Shown piece by piece: positions 22,800 to 30,409 of a DNA stretch of 32,673 nucleotides. This DNA comes from Planctomicrobium piriforme. Its GTDB lineage: Bacteria > Planctomycetota > Planctomycetia > Pirellulales > UBA1268. The notes under the pieces are model-generated. The model made no database searches, was not told the DNA's origin, and saw only the letters and a program-made list of their open reading frames with translations. Both the position numbers and the translations under genes were made by a program. The stretch spans positions 1-32,673 of the forward strand of contig CAMAVC010000034.1 in the NCBI GenBank assembly GCA_945861585.1, written 5' to 3'. How positions within the stretch are numbered: the first letter of the stretch is position 1; every line of letters begins with the position of its first letter.

Positions 22800-23416
22800 A
22801 GTTCGGTCATGGTGGCAGAGCCGGGGGCTGCGATCCCACGGCCGGTGAGGGCCTGCCAGGCGAGTTGCAGCACCGTGCTCAGGGCGATCCACAGGTCGAG
22901 GAACGGGGCGTACCAACGGTTCAGCATATCGACATACTGCACATCCAGCTCCAGCCGGGTGGGCCAGTCGAGCGAATTCCGGCCGTGAATCTGGGCCCAG
23001 CCCGTGAGCCCGGGGAGCACCTCGAGCCGCCGGGCCTGCCGCGGGGAATACCGGGAAATGTAGCGGACCGGCAGCGGCCGGGGCCCGATCATGCTCATCG
23101 AGCCTGTGAGCACGCTCGCGAGCTGCGGCAGTTCGTCGAGGCTCGTGCGGCGGAGCAGCCGGCCAAAGGGCGTGAGCCGCTCGGCGTCGGGCAGGAGGGT
23201 GCCGTCGGGGCCGGTGGCGTTGGTCATCGAGCGAAACTTGGCGATCAGGAACGGCCGGCCGCCTTTGCCCGCCCGCTCGGAGAAATAGAGCACTGGCGCG
23301 CCGAGCGCGAGCCGCACGGCGATCCAGACGAGCGCGAGCAGCGGGAGCGCGAGGATCAGGATCGCGGCGGCCGCCACGATGTCGCAACCGCGTTTGATGA
23401 ATCGGGCGTAGAGCAT
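22796..23416 (-). CDS. PglC/WcaJ-type undecaprenyl-phosphate sugar phosphotransferase
   Basis: 206 aa from the ATG at 23416; the longer frame reads through repeats. A single N-terminal re-entrant helix (CDIVAAAAILILALPLLALV) is followed by the PF02397 signature: YFSERAGKGGRPFLIAKFRS, D94-E95 in RTSLDELPQL (catalytic Asp-Glu), SMSMIGPRP (106-114) and LPGLTGWAQIHGRNSLDW. At about 200 aa it is the minimal monotopic form (PglC-like), lacking the four extra helices of WcaJ. It transfers a sugar-1-phosphate from an NDP-sugar to undecaprenyl phosphate and starts repeat-unit assembly. Confidence 0.9.
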   Translation of the reverse strand: MLYARFIKRGCDIVAAAAILILALPLLALVWIAVRLALGAPVLYFSERAGKGGRPFLIAKFRSMTNATGPDGTLLPDAERLTPFGRLLRRTSLDELPQLASVLTGSMSMIGPRPLPVRYISRYSPRQARRLEVLPGLTGWAQIHGRNSLDWPTRLELDVQYVDMLNRWYAPFLDLWIALSTVLQLAWQALTGRGIAAPGSATMTEL

Positions 23417-23427
23417 GTGTTTGGCGG

Positions 23428-23475
23428 GGCAACCGTCTCGGTTGCCGAAATTAGGGCAAGCGGGACGCTTGCCCC
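23428..23475. repeat. Type C palindromic repeats, two copies at the 3' end of the dehydratase gene
   Basis: 23428-23446 contains GGCAACC-GTCTC-GGTTGCC. 23454-23475 reads GGGCAAGCGGGACGCTTGCC then CC. The second copy encodes the last residues VGQASRLP of the dehydratase on the minus strand, and its end is followed directly by the TAA stop (23451-23453). Confidence 0.85.
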
Positions 23476-25361
23476 ACGCGGGGACCATACTCCGGCACGA
23501 GCTCTTGGAGCCGCGAGCGAATCACGTCGGCCGGTTCGTCGAGCACCTCGCGGAGCGCTTCGAGCAGGCCTTCGATGGCCGCAAGATCAGCAGGCCGATG
23601 GAGGGCGCAAAACACCTTCGGGTGCGGCGTGGCCACACGGCGTTCGTCTTCGAAATACAGTTCTTCGAACAGTTTTTCGCCCGGCCGCAGCCCGGTGAAC
23701 ACGATCTCGATGTCGCCTTCCGCAAAGCCGGAGAGCGCGATCAGGTCGCGGGCAAGATCGACGATCTTCACGCTCTCTCCCATGTCGAGGACGAAGATCT
23801 CTCCGCCGTGGCCCATCGCCGCCGCCTGGAGCACGAGCTGCGCCGCCTCGGGAATGAGCATGAAATACCGCTCGATTTCCGGATGCGTGACGGTGACGGG
23901 CCCGCCGCGGCGGATCTGCTCCTGAAACGTGGGCACCACGCTGCCGTTCGAACCCAGCACGTTGCCAAACCGCACGACGATGAACTTCGTATCGGACTCC
24001 TTCGCAAAGGCCTGCACGTAGCGCTCGGCGATCAGCTTCGAGCATCCCATCACACTCGTGGGATGCACGGCCTTGTCGGTGGAGATCGACACGAACGTGC
24101 CCACGCCGTGACGGTCGGCGAGCCGCGCGAGCAGCCGCGTGGCAAGGCAATTGTTCTTGATCGCCTCGGCGGGGTTGCTTTCCATGAGCGGCACGTGCTT
24201 GTGGGCCGCAGCGTGGAAGATGACGTGGGGCCGCGTGGCGGTGAGGATGCCCTCCATTCGCTCCTCGTCGGTGAGATCGGCGATAAGAAACTCGGCGTCG
24301 GGGCTGGGAGCAAGCCGGATGAATTCCTGCTCCACCGCGAATAGGGCATTTTCAGAGTGGTCGACGAGTACGATTCGAGCGGGATGAAATCGCACGAGTT
24401 GTTTGCAGAGTTCGGAGCCGATCGAGCCGCCGGCGCCGGTGACGAGCACCGTGCGGCCTGCCACCAGGCCGGCGACGGCTGAGTCGTCGAGCCGCACCGG
24501 CTCGCGCCGCAGCACGTCCTTGATTTCGACCGGCCGTAGTCGCATGTGCGTGCGGTCATCGGCCGTCACGCCGAGGAGCTCGTCGATCGCCGGCATCACC
24601 TTGACCGTGGCGCCCGCCTCCGTGCAGTCGGCAAGCAACTGGCGAAACGCCGGGCCCGTCAGCGTGCCCGACTGCACGAGCACGTCGTCGACTCGCCGCC
24701 GGATCACCTCGGCCCCCGCGCTCGCCACGTTGCCAAGCACCTCGATGCCCGAAAACCGTGTGCGGTGCAGCAGCGGATCGTCGTCGAGAAACCCGCTGAT
24801 CACATAGGGGCTGCGCGAGGTGGCCATCAGGTTGCGGGCCAAGAGCTCACCGGCCTGATTGGCGCCAATGATCAGGGCCGAGCGGGCGGGCTGCCGGCTG
24901 AAGAGTGGCCGGAGCTCCTCGCGGACGCTCCGCCACACGGCGCGGATTCCACCGATCACGAGAATCGTGGCCGCCCAGTCGAGCAGGATCACGCCGCGGG
25001 GCACGTGGCTCACGCCGCCGAAACGACCGCTCGTCAGAAACAGGCCGTCGATTGCGGCGAGCACGAGCATCGAGAGCGTGGCGGCCCAGAGCAGCGTTGG
25101 GAGGTCGCCGAAGGCCACGCGCCGCCACGACACATGGCACAGGCCTAGCCAATAGAAAATGATCGACTTGAGCAGCACGAGGCCGCCGACCGTGGTGGCG
25201 TAGACTGCGAACCACTTCCAGTCGAACGTGAAGTCGTAACGCGTGTAAAACGCGAAGAAGTACACGGCTGCGAACAGCATCGCATGGATGCCGAGCAAGA
25301 CTGCTGCCTTGCTCGAGAGCGGTCGCATGCCGACGCGCGGTTTGGAAAGAAAAAGGTTCAT
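23451..25361 (-). CDS. PglF/FlaA1/CapD-type membrane nucleotide-sugar 4,6-dehydratase (copy 1)
   Basis: 636 aa from the ATG at 25361, which overlaps the WecA-like stop by 4 bp. Four N-terminal membrane helices (15-40, 50-75, 90-110, 120-140) precede a first Rossmann domain (ALIIGANQAGE near 162-172) and the catalytic SDR domain: VTGAGGSIGSELC (307-319), STDKAVHPTSVMG (427-439) and CSKLIAERY. The usual catalytic Tyr is Met in VMGCSK, a hallmark of this family. It removes water from a UDP-GlcNAc-type sugar to give the 4-keto-6-deoxy intermediate for the DegT aminotransferase. The last eight residues come from a palindromic repeat. Confidence 0.9.
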   Translation of the reverse strand: MNLFLSKPRVGMRPLSSKAAVLLGIHAMLFAAVYFFAFYTRYDFTFDWKWFAVYATTVGGLVLLKSIIFYWLGLCHVSWRRVAFGDLPTLLWAATLSMLVLAAIDGLFLTSGRFGGVSHVPRGVILLDWAATILVIGGIRAVWRSVREELRPLFSRQPARSALIIGANQAGELLARNLMATSRSPYVISGFLDDDPLLHRTRFSGIEVLGNVASAGAEVIRRRVDDVLVQSGTLTGPAFRQLLADCTEAGATVKVMPAIDELLGVTADDRTHMRLRPVEIKDVLRREPVRLDDSAVAGLVAGRTVLVTGAGGSIGSELCKQLVRFHPARIVLVDHSENALFAVEQEFIRLAPSPDAEFLIADLTDEERMEGILTATRPHVIFHAAAHKHVPLMESNPAEAIKNNCLATRLLARLADRHGVGTFVSISTDKAVHPTSVMGCSKLIAERYVQAFAKESDTKFIVVRFGNVLGSNGSVVPTFQEQIRRGGPVTVTHPEIERYFMLIPEAAQLVLQAAAMGHGGEIFVLDMGESVKIVDLARDLIALSGFAEGDIEIVFTGLRPGEKLFEELYFEDERRVATPHPKVFCALHRPADLAAIEGLLEALREVLDEPADVIRSRLQELVPEYGPRVGQASRLP

Positions 25362-26488
25362 GCGGGCTTGGGCGAGTGTTCGGAGCCGCCGGCTGGCGCG
25401 AGCCCCACCTTGGAGCACCGGTATTCGACGCCAATCGTGAGCGCCGTAGCCAGCACCACCGGCACCAGCGGAGCCAGGGTTCGAAGCTGCATCGGCACAG
25501 CCTCCACAAGCATGGCAATCCCGGCGAGGCCGCCGATTGCCGCCAGGCATCCATACAAAAGGCTCACCCAGGCATGCGATACCCCGCTGCGGACGAGGCG
25601 GTGAAAGAGAAACTCCCGATGGGGCTCGAGCGGATTATGGCCGCCGACCGCGCGCCTGATCACGGAGAGAAACGGATCGTAAATGTAGGGCCAGAGGGCC
25701 ATCGCGATCGGGACGATCACCACGCCGCGGAGTTGCTCGGGAAAGAGCAGCGGCATTGCCGCGAAGAACGTGCCGAGAAACGCGCTTCCGACATCGCCCA
25801 TGAACACGCGGGCAGGCTGCCAGTTGAAGACGAGGAATCCGCCAGCCGAAGCAGCCAGGAACGCCCCGAGCACCATCGACGGCGGCACCCAGACCGCGAG
25901 CCCGATCGCCGCGATGGCGAGCCCTGCGACGACTGCGGCCAGACCAGCCATGCCGTCGATGCCGTCCATGAAGTTGTAGGCATTCGTAAGCCCCACGATC
26001 CACAGCACCGTGAGCGGCCATGCCGCGCCGCCGAGATCGACCGCGGGCAGCCCTGGAACTGTCAGCGACCGGATCGGACCGAGGACCCAAGTGATCGCGA
26101 CCGCTACGGCGACGTGAATCGCAAGCCGCAGCGAAGCCTTGAGCGGCTGCATGTCGTCGATGACCCCGACGAAGCCGATCACGAGGGCGGGCACCAGGGT
26201 GCCGAGCATGATCGGCAACGTCATCGTCGGCCAGCGGAATGCGGCGGCCGTGGCGGCGGCGGCCATCGTGAGCACGATCGCCACGCCACCGCCGCGGGCG
26301 GTGGGCAGTGCATGCGCACTGCGGCGATTCGGCAGATCGACGAGCCGATACCGCGTGGCGACCACGACCACGAGATCCACGATCACCGCCGAGACCACGA
26401 ACACGAGGAGCGCAAGCCCCGGCCAGAGGACGGGCTCGAGGTCGTGCAGCGGTGGAAACAGATTTACGGCGTTGGGCGTGGCGTTCAT
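25358..26488 (-). CDS. WecA/MraY-type polyprenyl-phosphate HexNAc-1-phosphate transferase
   Basis: 376 aa from the ATG at 26488. About eleven membrane helices. The family motifs are in order: RSAHALPTARGGGVAI (substrate loop), FVGVIDDMQPLKAS (Asp-Asp pair), TNAYNFMDGIDGMAGL (catalytic Asp), VFMGDVGSAFLG, and HNPLEPHREFLFHRL in place of the usual HIHH loop. It initiates glycan synthesis on undecaprenyl phosphate with a HexNAc-1-phosphate donor. With the PglC-like enzyme at 22796, the locus has two initiating transferases of unrelated folds. It is coupled to the dehydratase by ATGA. Confidence 0.9.
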   Translation of the reverse strand: MNATPNAVNLFPPLHDLEPVLWPGLALLVFVVSAVIVDLVVVVATRYRLVDLPNRRSAHALPTARGGGVAIVLTMAAAATAAAFRWPTMTLPIMLGTLVPALVIGFVGVIDDMQPLKASLRLAIHVAVAVAITWVLGPIRSLTVPGLPAVDLGGAAWPLTVLWIVGLTNAYNFMDGIDGMAGLAAVVAGLAIAAIGLAVWVPPSMVLGAFLAASAGGFLVFNWQPARVFMGDVGSAFLGTFFAAMPLLFPEQLRGVVIVPIAMALWPYIYDPFLSVIRRAVGGHNPLEPHREFLFHRLVRSGVSHAWVSLLYGCLAAIGGLAGIAMLVEAVPMQLRTLAPLVPVVLATALTIGVEYRCSKVGLAPAGGSEHSPKPA

Positions 26489-26501
26489 GGCTGGCGGCAG
26501 G

Positions 26502-27674
26502 CTAGCTCCGGGCCTCGAGCACGCAGGCGGCGACGGCCCGCGCGACGGGAGGCGTGACGTGAGCTCCCATCGGCAGAGACAGGCTGCATGCGGCGAGACT
26601 GTCGGTGGCCGCAAGCCGCCGTGCAGGCTGGTGATAGCGACTGAAGGCAGGCATCCGATGGCACGGCGGCGAATAGTAGGCCCGCGCGTCGATGCCCTGC
26701 GCCGCCAGATGGGCCCGCACGGCATCGCGACCAATGCCGAACGCATCGGGATCGATCGTGATCGAAAAATCCTTCCAACTGCTTGCCGCGTGTGGGGCGA
26801 TCGCCTGGAAGCCAAGCCCGGGTGTTCCGCGCAGCGCGTCGAGATAGGCATTCGCCGCGGCCCGGCGGCGAGCGACGACCTCCGGGAGCCGTTCGAGCGA
26901 GGCATGGCCAAGGGCCGCCGACAGCTCCGGCAGCCGGCCATTGAGCCCGGCGAGCGAACAGCTGTAGTCGCCGTCGTTGCCATACTCCCGCAGGCGCCGG
27001 AGCGCGGCGGCGAATTCGAGTGACGACGTTGCCACCAACCCGCCTTCGCCCGCGACCACCAGTTTCGTGGGCGAGAGACTGAAGACCTGGGCGAAGCCCT
27101 CCGCGCCCACCTGCCGGCCGGCGATCTGCGTGCCCAGGCCATGGGCGGCGTCGATCATCAGCGGGATACCCGTCGACTCGGCAAGCGCTTCGAGCCCGAC
27201 GACGTCGCACGGGCAGCCAAACGTGTGGCAAGCCAGGATGGCCGCCGTGCGCGGCGAGATGGCCGCTGCGACGTCGGCCGCATTCACCGTCCAGCTGTGG
27301 GCGTCGGACTCGACGAACACCGGCTCGAAGCCCGCCCATTCGATGGCGGCCGGCCCGGCGAGAAAAGTGAAGCTCGGCACGATCACCTCGCGCCGCCGCG
27401 GATCCCCCTGCATGTGGCCGAGGGCCTTGAGGCCGAGGGCGAGGCCGACCGTGCAGCTCGAGACTGCCACGACGTCGGCGGCGCCGGTGAGATGCCTCGC
27501 GGCAGCCTCGAGCTCGACGAGCGCTTCGCCCTTCGTGAGCATGCCGCTCGCAAACACCCGCCGAAACACAGGCTCGACGTCATCGAAGGCAGGCAGGTCG
27601 GGCCGCACGAACGGAACGCGCCAGCCGGACGTGGTCGGCTTCGATGTAGAGGCGATGGCGTGCGTTCCGTTCAC
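26502..27674 (-). CDS. DegT/DnrJ/EryC1-family PLP sugar aminotransferase
   Basis: 390 aa. K204 in FSLSPTKLVVAGEGG is the PLP lysine, D175 in IDAAHGLG contacts the pyridine nitrogen, and VPSFTFLAGPAAIEWAGFEP is the conserved cofactor-side segment. REYGNDGDY, then NGRLPELSAALG are usual for the family. It would transfer an amino group to the 4-keto sugar made by the neighbouring PglF-type enzymes. The start at 27674 overlaps the stop of dehydratase copy 2 (ATGA). Confidence 0.92.
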   Translation of the reverse strand: MNGTHAIASTSKPTTSGWRVPFVRPDLPAFDDVEPVFRRVFASGMLTKGEALVELEAAARHLTGAADVVAVSSCTVGLALGLKALGHMQGDPRRREVIVPSFTFLAGPAAIEWAGFEPVFVESDAHSWTVNAADVAAAISPRTAAILACHTFGCPCDVVGLEALAESTGIPLMIDAAHGLGTQIAGRQVGAEGFAQVFSLSPTKLVVAGEGGLVATSSLEFAAALRRLREYGNDGDYSCSLAGLNGRLPELSAALGHASLERLPEVVARRRAAANAYLDALRGTPGLGFQAIAPHAASSWKDFSITIDPDAFGIGRDAVRAHLAAQGIDARAYYSPPCHRMPAFSRYHQPARRLAATDSLAACSLSLPMGAHVTPPVARAVAACVLEARS

Positions 27675-29629
27675 GAGGCTGCGACCTTCGCAGGATTGGC
27701 CGGATCATTTCGGGGTGGCGGGCCGTCCGATGCAGCCGAGCCGATCTGGATGAGTTTTGCAGCCGCAGCCTCGGGGCCATTGGCAATCGCTTCGCGCAGC
27801 TCTGCGAGCCAGCCCTGCACCTCGGCCAGCGGCCGCGCTGCGCGAACGGCGTGGATCACGAACGGGCTGGCCGTGGTTTCGTGTTCCTCGTCGGCGAAAA
27901 ACAGGTCTTCGTCGAGCTTTTCACCGGGGCGGAGGCCGCAATACTCGAATTGCACTTCGTCGGACGGGATGTTCATCACGAATGCCAGGCTGCCGACGAG
28001 GTCGACGATCGGCAGCGGTTCGCCCATTTCCAACACGTAGACGCCCCCGCGCGGGCTCATCGCACCGGCCAAGAGGGAGAGTTGCGCCGCCTCATCGACC
28101 GTGAGGAAATACCGGCGCACGGCCGGGTCGGTGATCGTGATCGGGAGCCGGCGGCGCAGCCGATCGGCGAAGATCGGCATGGCACTGCCGCTCGAGCCGA
28201 GGACGTTGCCGAATCTGACGACGACAAACTTCGTGCGCGATTCCCCGGCCAGCGACTCGACGAACCGCTCGGCTACGAGCTTGGAAGCGCCCATCACGCT
28301 CGACGGATAGACGGCCTTGTCCGTGGAGAGGGTGATGAACGTTTCGACGCCGTGCTCGACCGCGATCTCCGCCAGCGTGGCCGTGGCGAGCGTGTTGTTT
28401 TCGATGGCCTCGAGGGGATGGTGCTCCATCAGAGGCACGTGCTTGAAGGCGGCAGCATGGACGATGACATCGGGCTTCGTATCGGCGAGCAGCGCATGAA
28501 CGCGATCCGGGTTGGCGATGTCGCAGAGGTGCGGCACGATCTCGATCGCCGTCGTCGGCAGTCGTTCCGTGAGCTCGCGATGAATGGCGAAGAGCGCTGG
28601 CTCGGCACGCTCGACGAGGACGATCCGCGAAGGGTGAAAGCGGACAAGCTGCCTGCAGATTTCGCTGCCTATGGATCCGCCAGCGCCCGTGACGAGCACG
28701 GTGCGTTCGGCGATGAAGGGAGCCACATGGAAGTCGTCATCGTCGAGATGCGCCGCGGGCCGCGAGAGCAGGTCGTGGACCTCGATGTCGCGAACCTTGA
28801 TCGGCCGCACCGTCGAACTGCCCCGCTTCTCGGCGGGCGACGAGTGGTCTTCGGCGATTCGCACCCGCACGTTCACCGCCGCACAGGCATCGCACAGCGA
28901 GCGCAGCCGCTGCCCGAAAATGGAACCCTGCCGCACGATGATCTCGCCCACGCGCAGCCGTTCGGCACACATCGGCGCCATCGAGACCGGGCCGAGCACC
29001 CGTGCCTTGCCCACCGCCGTGCCGTAATGGTCCGGGTTGTCGTCGAGCAGGCCGGCGACGTGATACCGCTGAGGCCTCAAGCCAGGCAGGGCGAGGGCGA
29101 TGTCTCGGCTTGCGTCGGAAGCGTCGATCAAGAGCACGGCACGTTCGTTGCCCGCCGTGGTGGACGGCATGATTTCTTCGTAGATGCTCCGCGCAAGCGC
29201 CTGCATGCCGCCGACTCCGATGAGCGTAAACGCCCAGTCGAGCAATAGCACCGAACGCGGGATGAGCGCCGTCCCGAGCACCTGGCTGAAGTAGTTGAAG
29301 GCGATCAGCACCAAGAGGGCCGTCGTGGTGGTGCGGAGCAGGCGATTCAGGTCTTCGAAGCGGGCCGCTCGCCACGGGCGGTGGCAGAACCCGCGCCAAT
29401 AGAAGAGCGCGAGCTTGATGCCCACGACCCAGCCGATCGTGGAGAGAATCGTGGCCGAGTCGCTAGCCTTGAGCAGCAGCTCACCGCGGACGAAGAACGC
29501 CGCGAGATAGGAGGCCTGAAATAGCAGCGCGAGGAACGCGGTGACGACGATCGCCTCGCGCGTGGGGATGCGAGAATGCCACCACTTGTCGAACCAGGTG
29601 GACAGGGATCGCGTGAGAGTCGAGACCAT
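27671..29629 (-). CDS. PglF/FlaA1/CapD-type membrane nucleotide-sugar dehydratase or epimerase (copy 2)
   Basis: 652 aa. Four N-terminal membrane segments lie between residues 25 and 145. The catalytic domain has VTGAGGSIGSEIC (313-325), STDKAVYPSSVMGASKLVAE and VVRFGNVLGSSGSAMPIF. As in copy 1, Met replaces the SDR tyrosine. The first Rossmann domain differs: the loop reads VLLIDASDASRD and lacks the G-x-G-x-x-G pattern present in copy 1, so its regulatory nucleotide site may not work the same way. Only about 10 bp separate it from the NusG-like gene. The two copies are moderately diverged and may act on different sugars. Confidence 0.9.
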   Translation of the reverse strand: MVSTLTRSLSTWFDKWWHSRIPTREAIVVTAFLALLFQASYLAAFFVRGELLLKASDSATILSTIGWVVGIKLALFYWRGFCHRPWRAARFEDLNRLLRTTTTALLVLIAFNYFSQVLGTALIPRSVLLLDWAFTLIGVGGMQALARSIYEEIMPSTTAGNERAVLLIDASDASRDIALALPGLRPQRYHVAGLLDDNPDHYGTAVGKARVLGPVSMAPMCAERLRVGEIIVRQGSIFGQRLRSLCDACAAVNVRVRIAEDHSSPAEKRGSSTVRPIKVRDIEVHDLLSRPAAHLDDDDFHVAPFIAERTVLVTGAGGSIGSEICRQLVRFHPSRIVLVERAEPALFAIHRELTERLPTTAIEIVPHLCDIANPDRVHALLADTKPDVIVHAAAFKHVPLMEHHPLEAIENNTLATATLAEIAVEHGVETFITLSTDKAVYPSSVMGASKLVAERFVESLAGESRTKFVVVRFGNVLGSSGSAMPIFADRLRRRLPITITDPAVRRYFLTVDEAAQLSLLAGAMSPRGGVYVLEMGEPLPIVDLVGSLAFVMNIPSDEVQFEYCGLRPGEKLDEDLFFADEEHETTASPFVIHAVRAARPLAEVQGWLAELREAIANGPEAAAAKLIQIGSAASDGPPPRNDPANPAKVAAS

Positions 29630-29639
29630 CCCTTGCCTC

Positions 29640-30239
29640 CTACAGCCTCTCCAGGTCGACGTCTTCGAGTTCCACCGAAGCGCCTTGATTCAAAAACCGC
29701 ACCGCCACCACGAGCCGCTGCTCGCCGTGCCGCCGCACCACCGTGCCCTCGAGCCCCCGCAGGGCACCAGTTCGTACGCGGACGAGCTGGCCTGGTTCGA
29801 TCCGGGCCTCGGGAGTGAGCGGGCAGTCGGTGTCGATGAGCTGCTTGATGCCACGCAGATCGGCGAGCAGGGCGGCCCCATCGGCGATCGGGAGCCAGCG
29901 GGCGACCGTGTTGGTGGCGAGGGCGGCGCGGCGCTGGTCGTCATCGACGCACGAGAACACGTAGCCGGGAAAGAGAGGAACGTGGGAATCACGCGTGCGG
30001 CCGCCGGGGGATTTGAGCCGCCGCCGGATGAGCGGGGCGTAGAAGGGTATGCCGACGGCCTCGAGCTTGCGCATCAAATCTTTCTCGCGGCGCGAGAGCG
30101 TGTAGAACGCGAGCCATTGGGCAGCGGGAGCGACGGCGGGGCTGTCTGCATCGAGCAGGTCGGCCGGGAAGAGATCGTGTTGCCGGGGCAGAATGGGCAT
30201 GTGCGGAAACTGCGCAAACTCCGGGCTCGTGGGTGGCAT
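29640..30239 (-). CDS. NusG-family antiterminator (UpxY/RfaH-like) heading the polysaccharide operon
   Basis: 199 aa from the ATG at 30239; an ATG at 30200 would remove 13 residues, and the longer frame to 30515 runs over the divergent gene's leader. Residues 41-125 are an NGN domain: WLAFYTLSRREKDLMRKLEA, VPLFPGYVFSCV (87-98). A KOW segment follows at 148-170 (EPGQLVRVRTGALRGLEG then TVV). NusG paralogues of this kind bind RNA polymerase and prevent early termination in long polysaccharide operons. As first gene it probably promotes transcription through 21120. No ops or JUMPstart element was recognised. Confidence 0.88.
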   Translation of the reverse strand: MPPTSPEFAQFPHMPILPRQHDLFPADLLDADSPAVAPAAQWLAFYTLSRREKDLMRKLEAVGIPFYAPLIRRRLKSPGGRTRDSHVPLFPGYVFSCVDDDQRRAALATNTVARWLPIADGAALLADLRGIKQLIDTDCPLTPEARIEPGQLVRVRTGALRGLEGTVVRRHGEQRLVVAVRFLNQGASVELEDVDLERL

Positions 30240-30280
30240 GCGCCACCGTTCCCCGCCTGGGCTCCAACTGGATGACACCC

Positions 30281-30352
30281 CAAAGTTTACGGCGCATTTC
30301 GAGCACTTGCGCTCATGAAGATTTGCCTGGGAAAACCGGGCAAAGTTTCCGG
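30281..30352. promoter_or_regulatory. Direct repeats in the divergent NusG-like/Wza intergenic region
   Basis: CAAAGTTTACGG at 30281-30292 recurs as CAAAGTTTCCGG at 30341-30352, 11 of 12 bases identical and exactly 60 bp apart. The 170-bp gap between the divergent starts (30239 and 30410) must hold both promoters, so the repeats may be binding sites for a shared regulator. I saw no convincing -35/-10 pair here. Confidence 0.4.
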
Positions 30353-30377
30353 GCGGGCTGTGCCGATAACTCCGAGA

Positions 30378-30403
30378 CAACCGACTGTAGCGGTTGGGAG
30401 GAG
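30378..30403 (+). promoter_or_regulatory. Leader hairpin and ribosome-binding site of the Wza-like gene
   Basis: CAACCG (30378-30383) and CGGTTG (30391-30396) form a 6-bp stem with a 7-base loop ACTGTAG. The stem's 3' arm runs into GGGAGGAG (30396-30403), the Shine-Dalgarno site 6 bases before the ATG at 30410. The hairpin could mask or expose the site. Confidence 0.45.
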
Positions 30404-30409
30404 TTTGCC

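Noticed and set aside
22485..23432. Upstream extension of the ligase frame to about 770 codons
   Set aside because: The extension runs antisense-like through ACP and sugar transferase DNA without motifs; the ATG at 22484 overlapping the ACP stop is the proper start.
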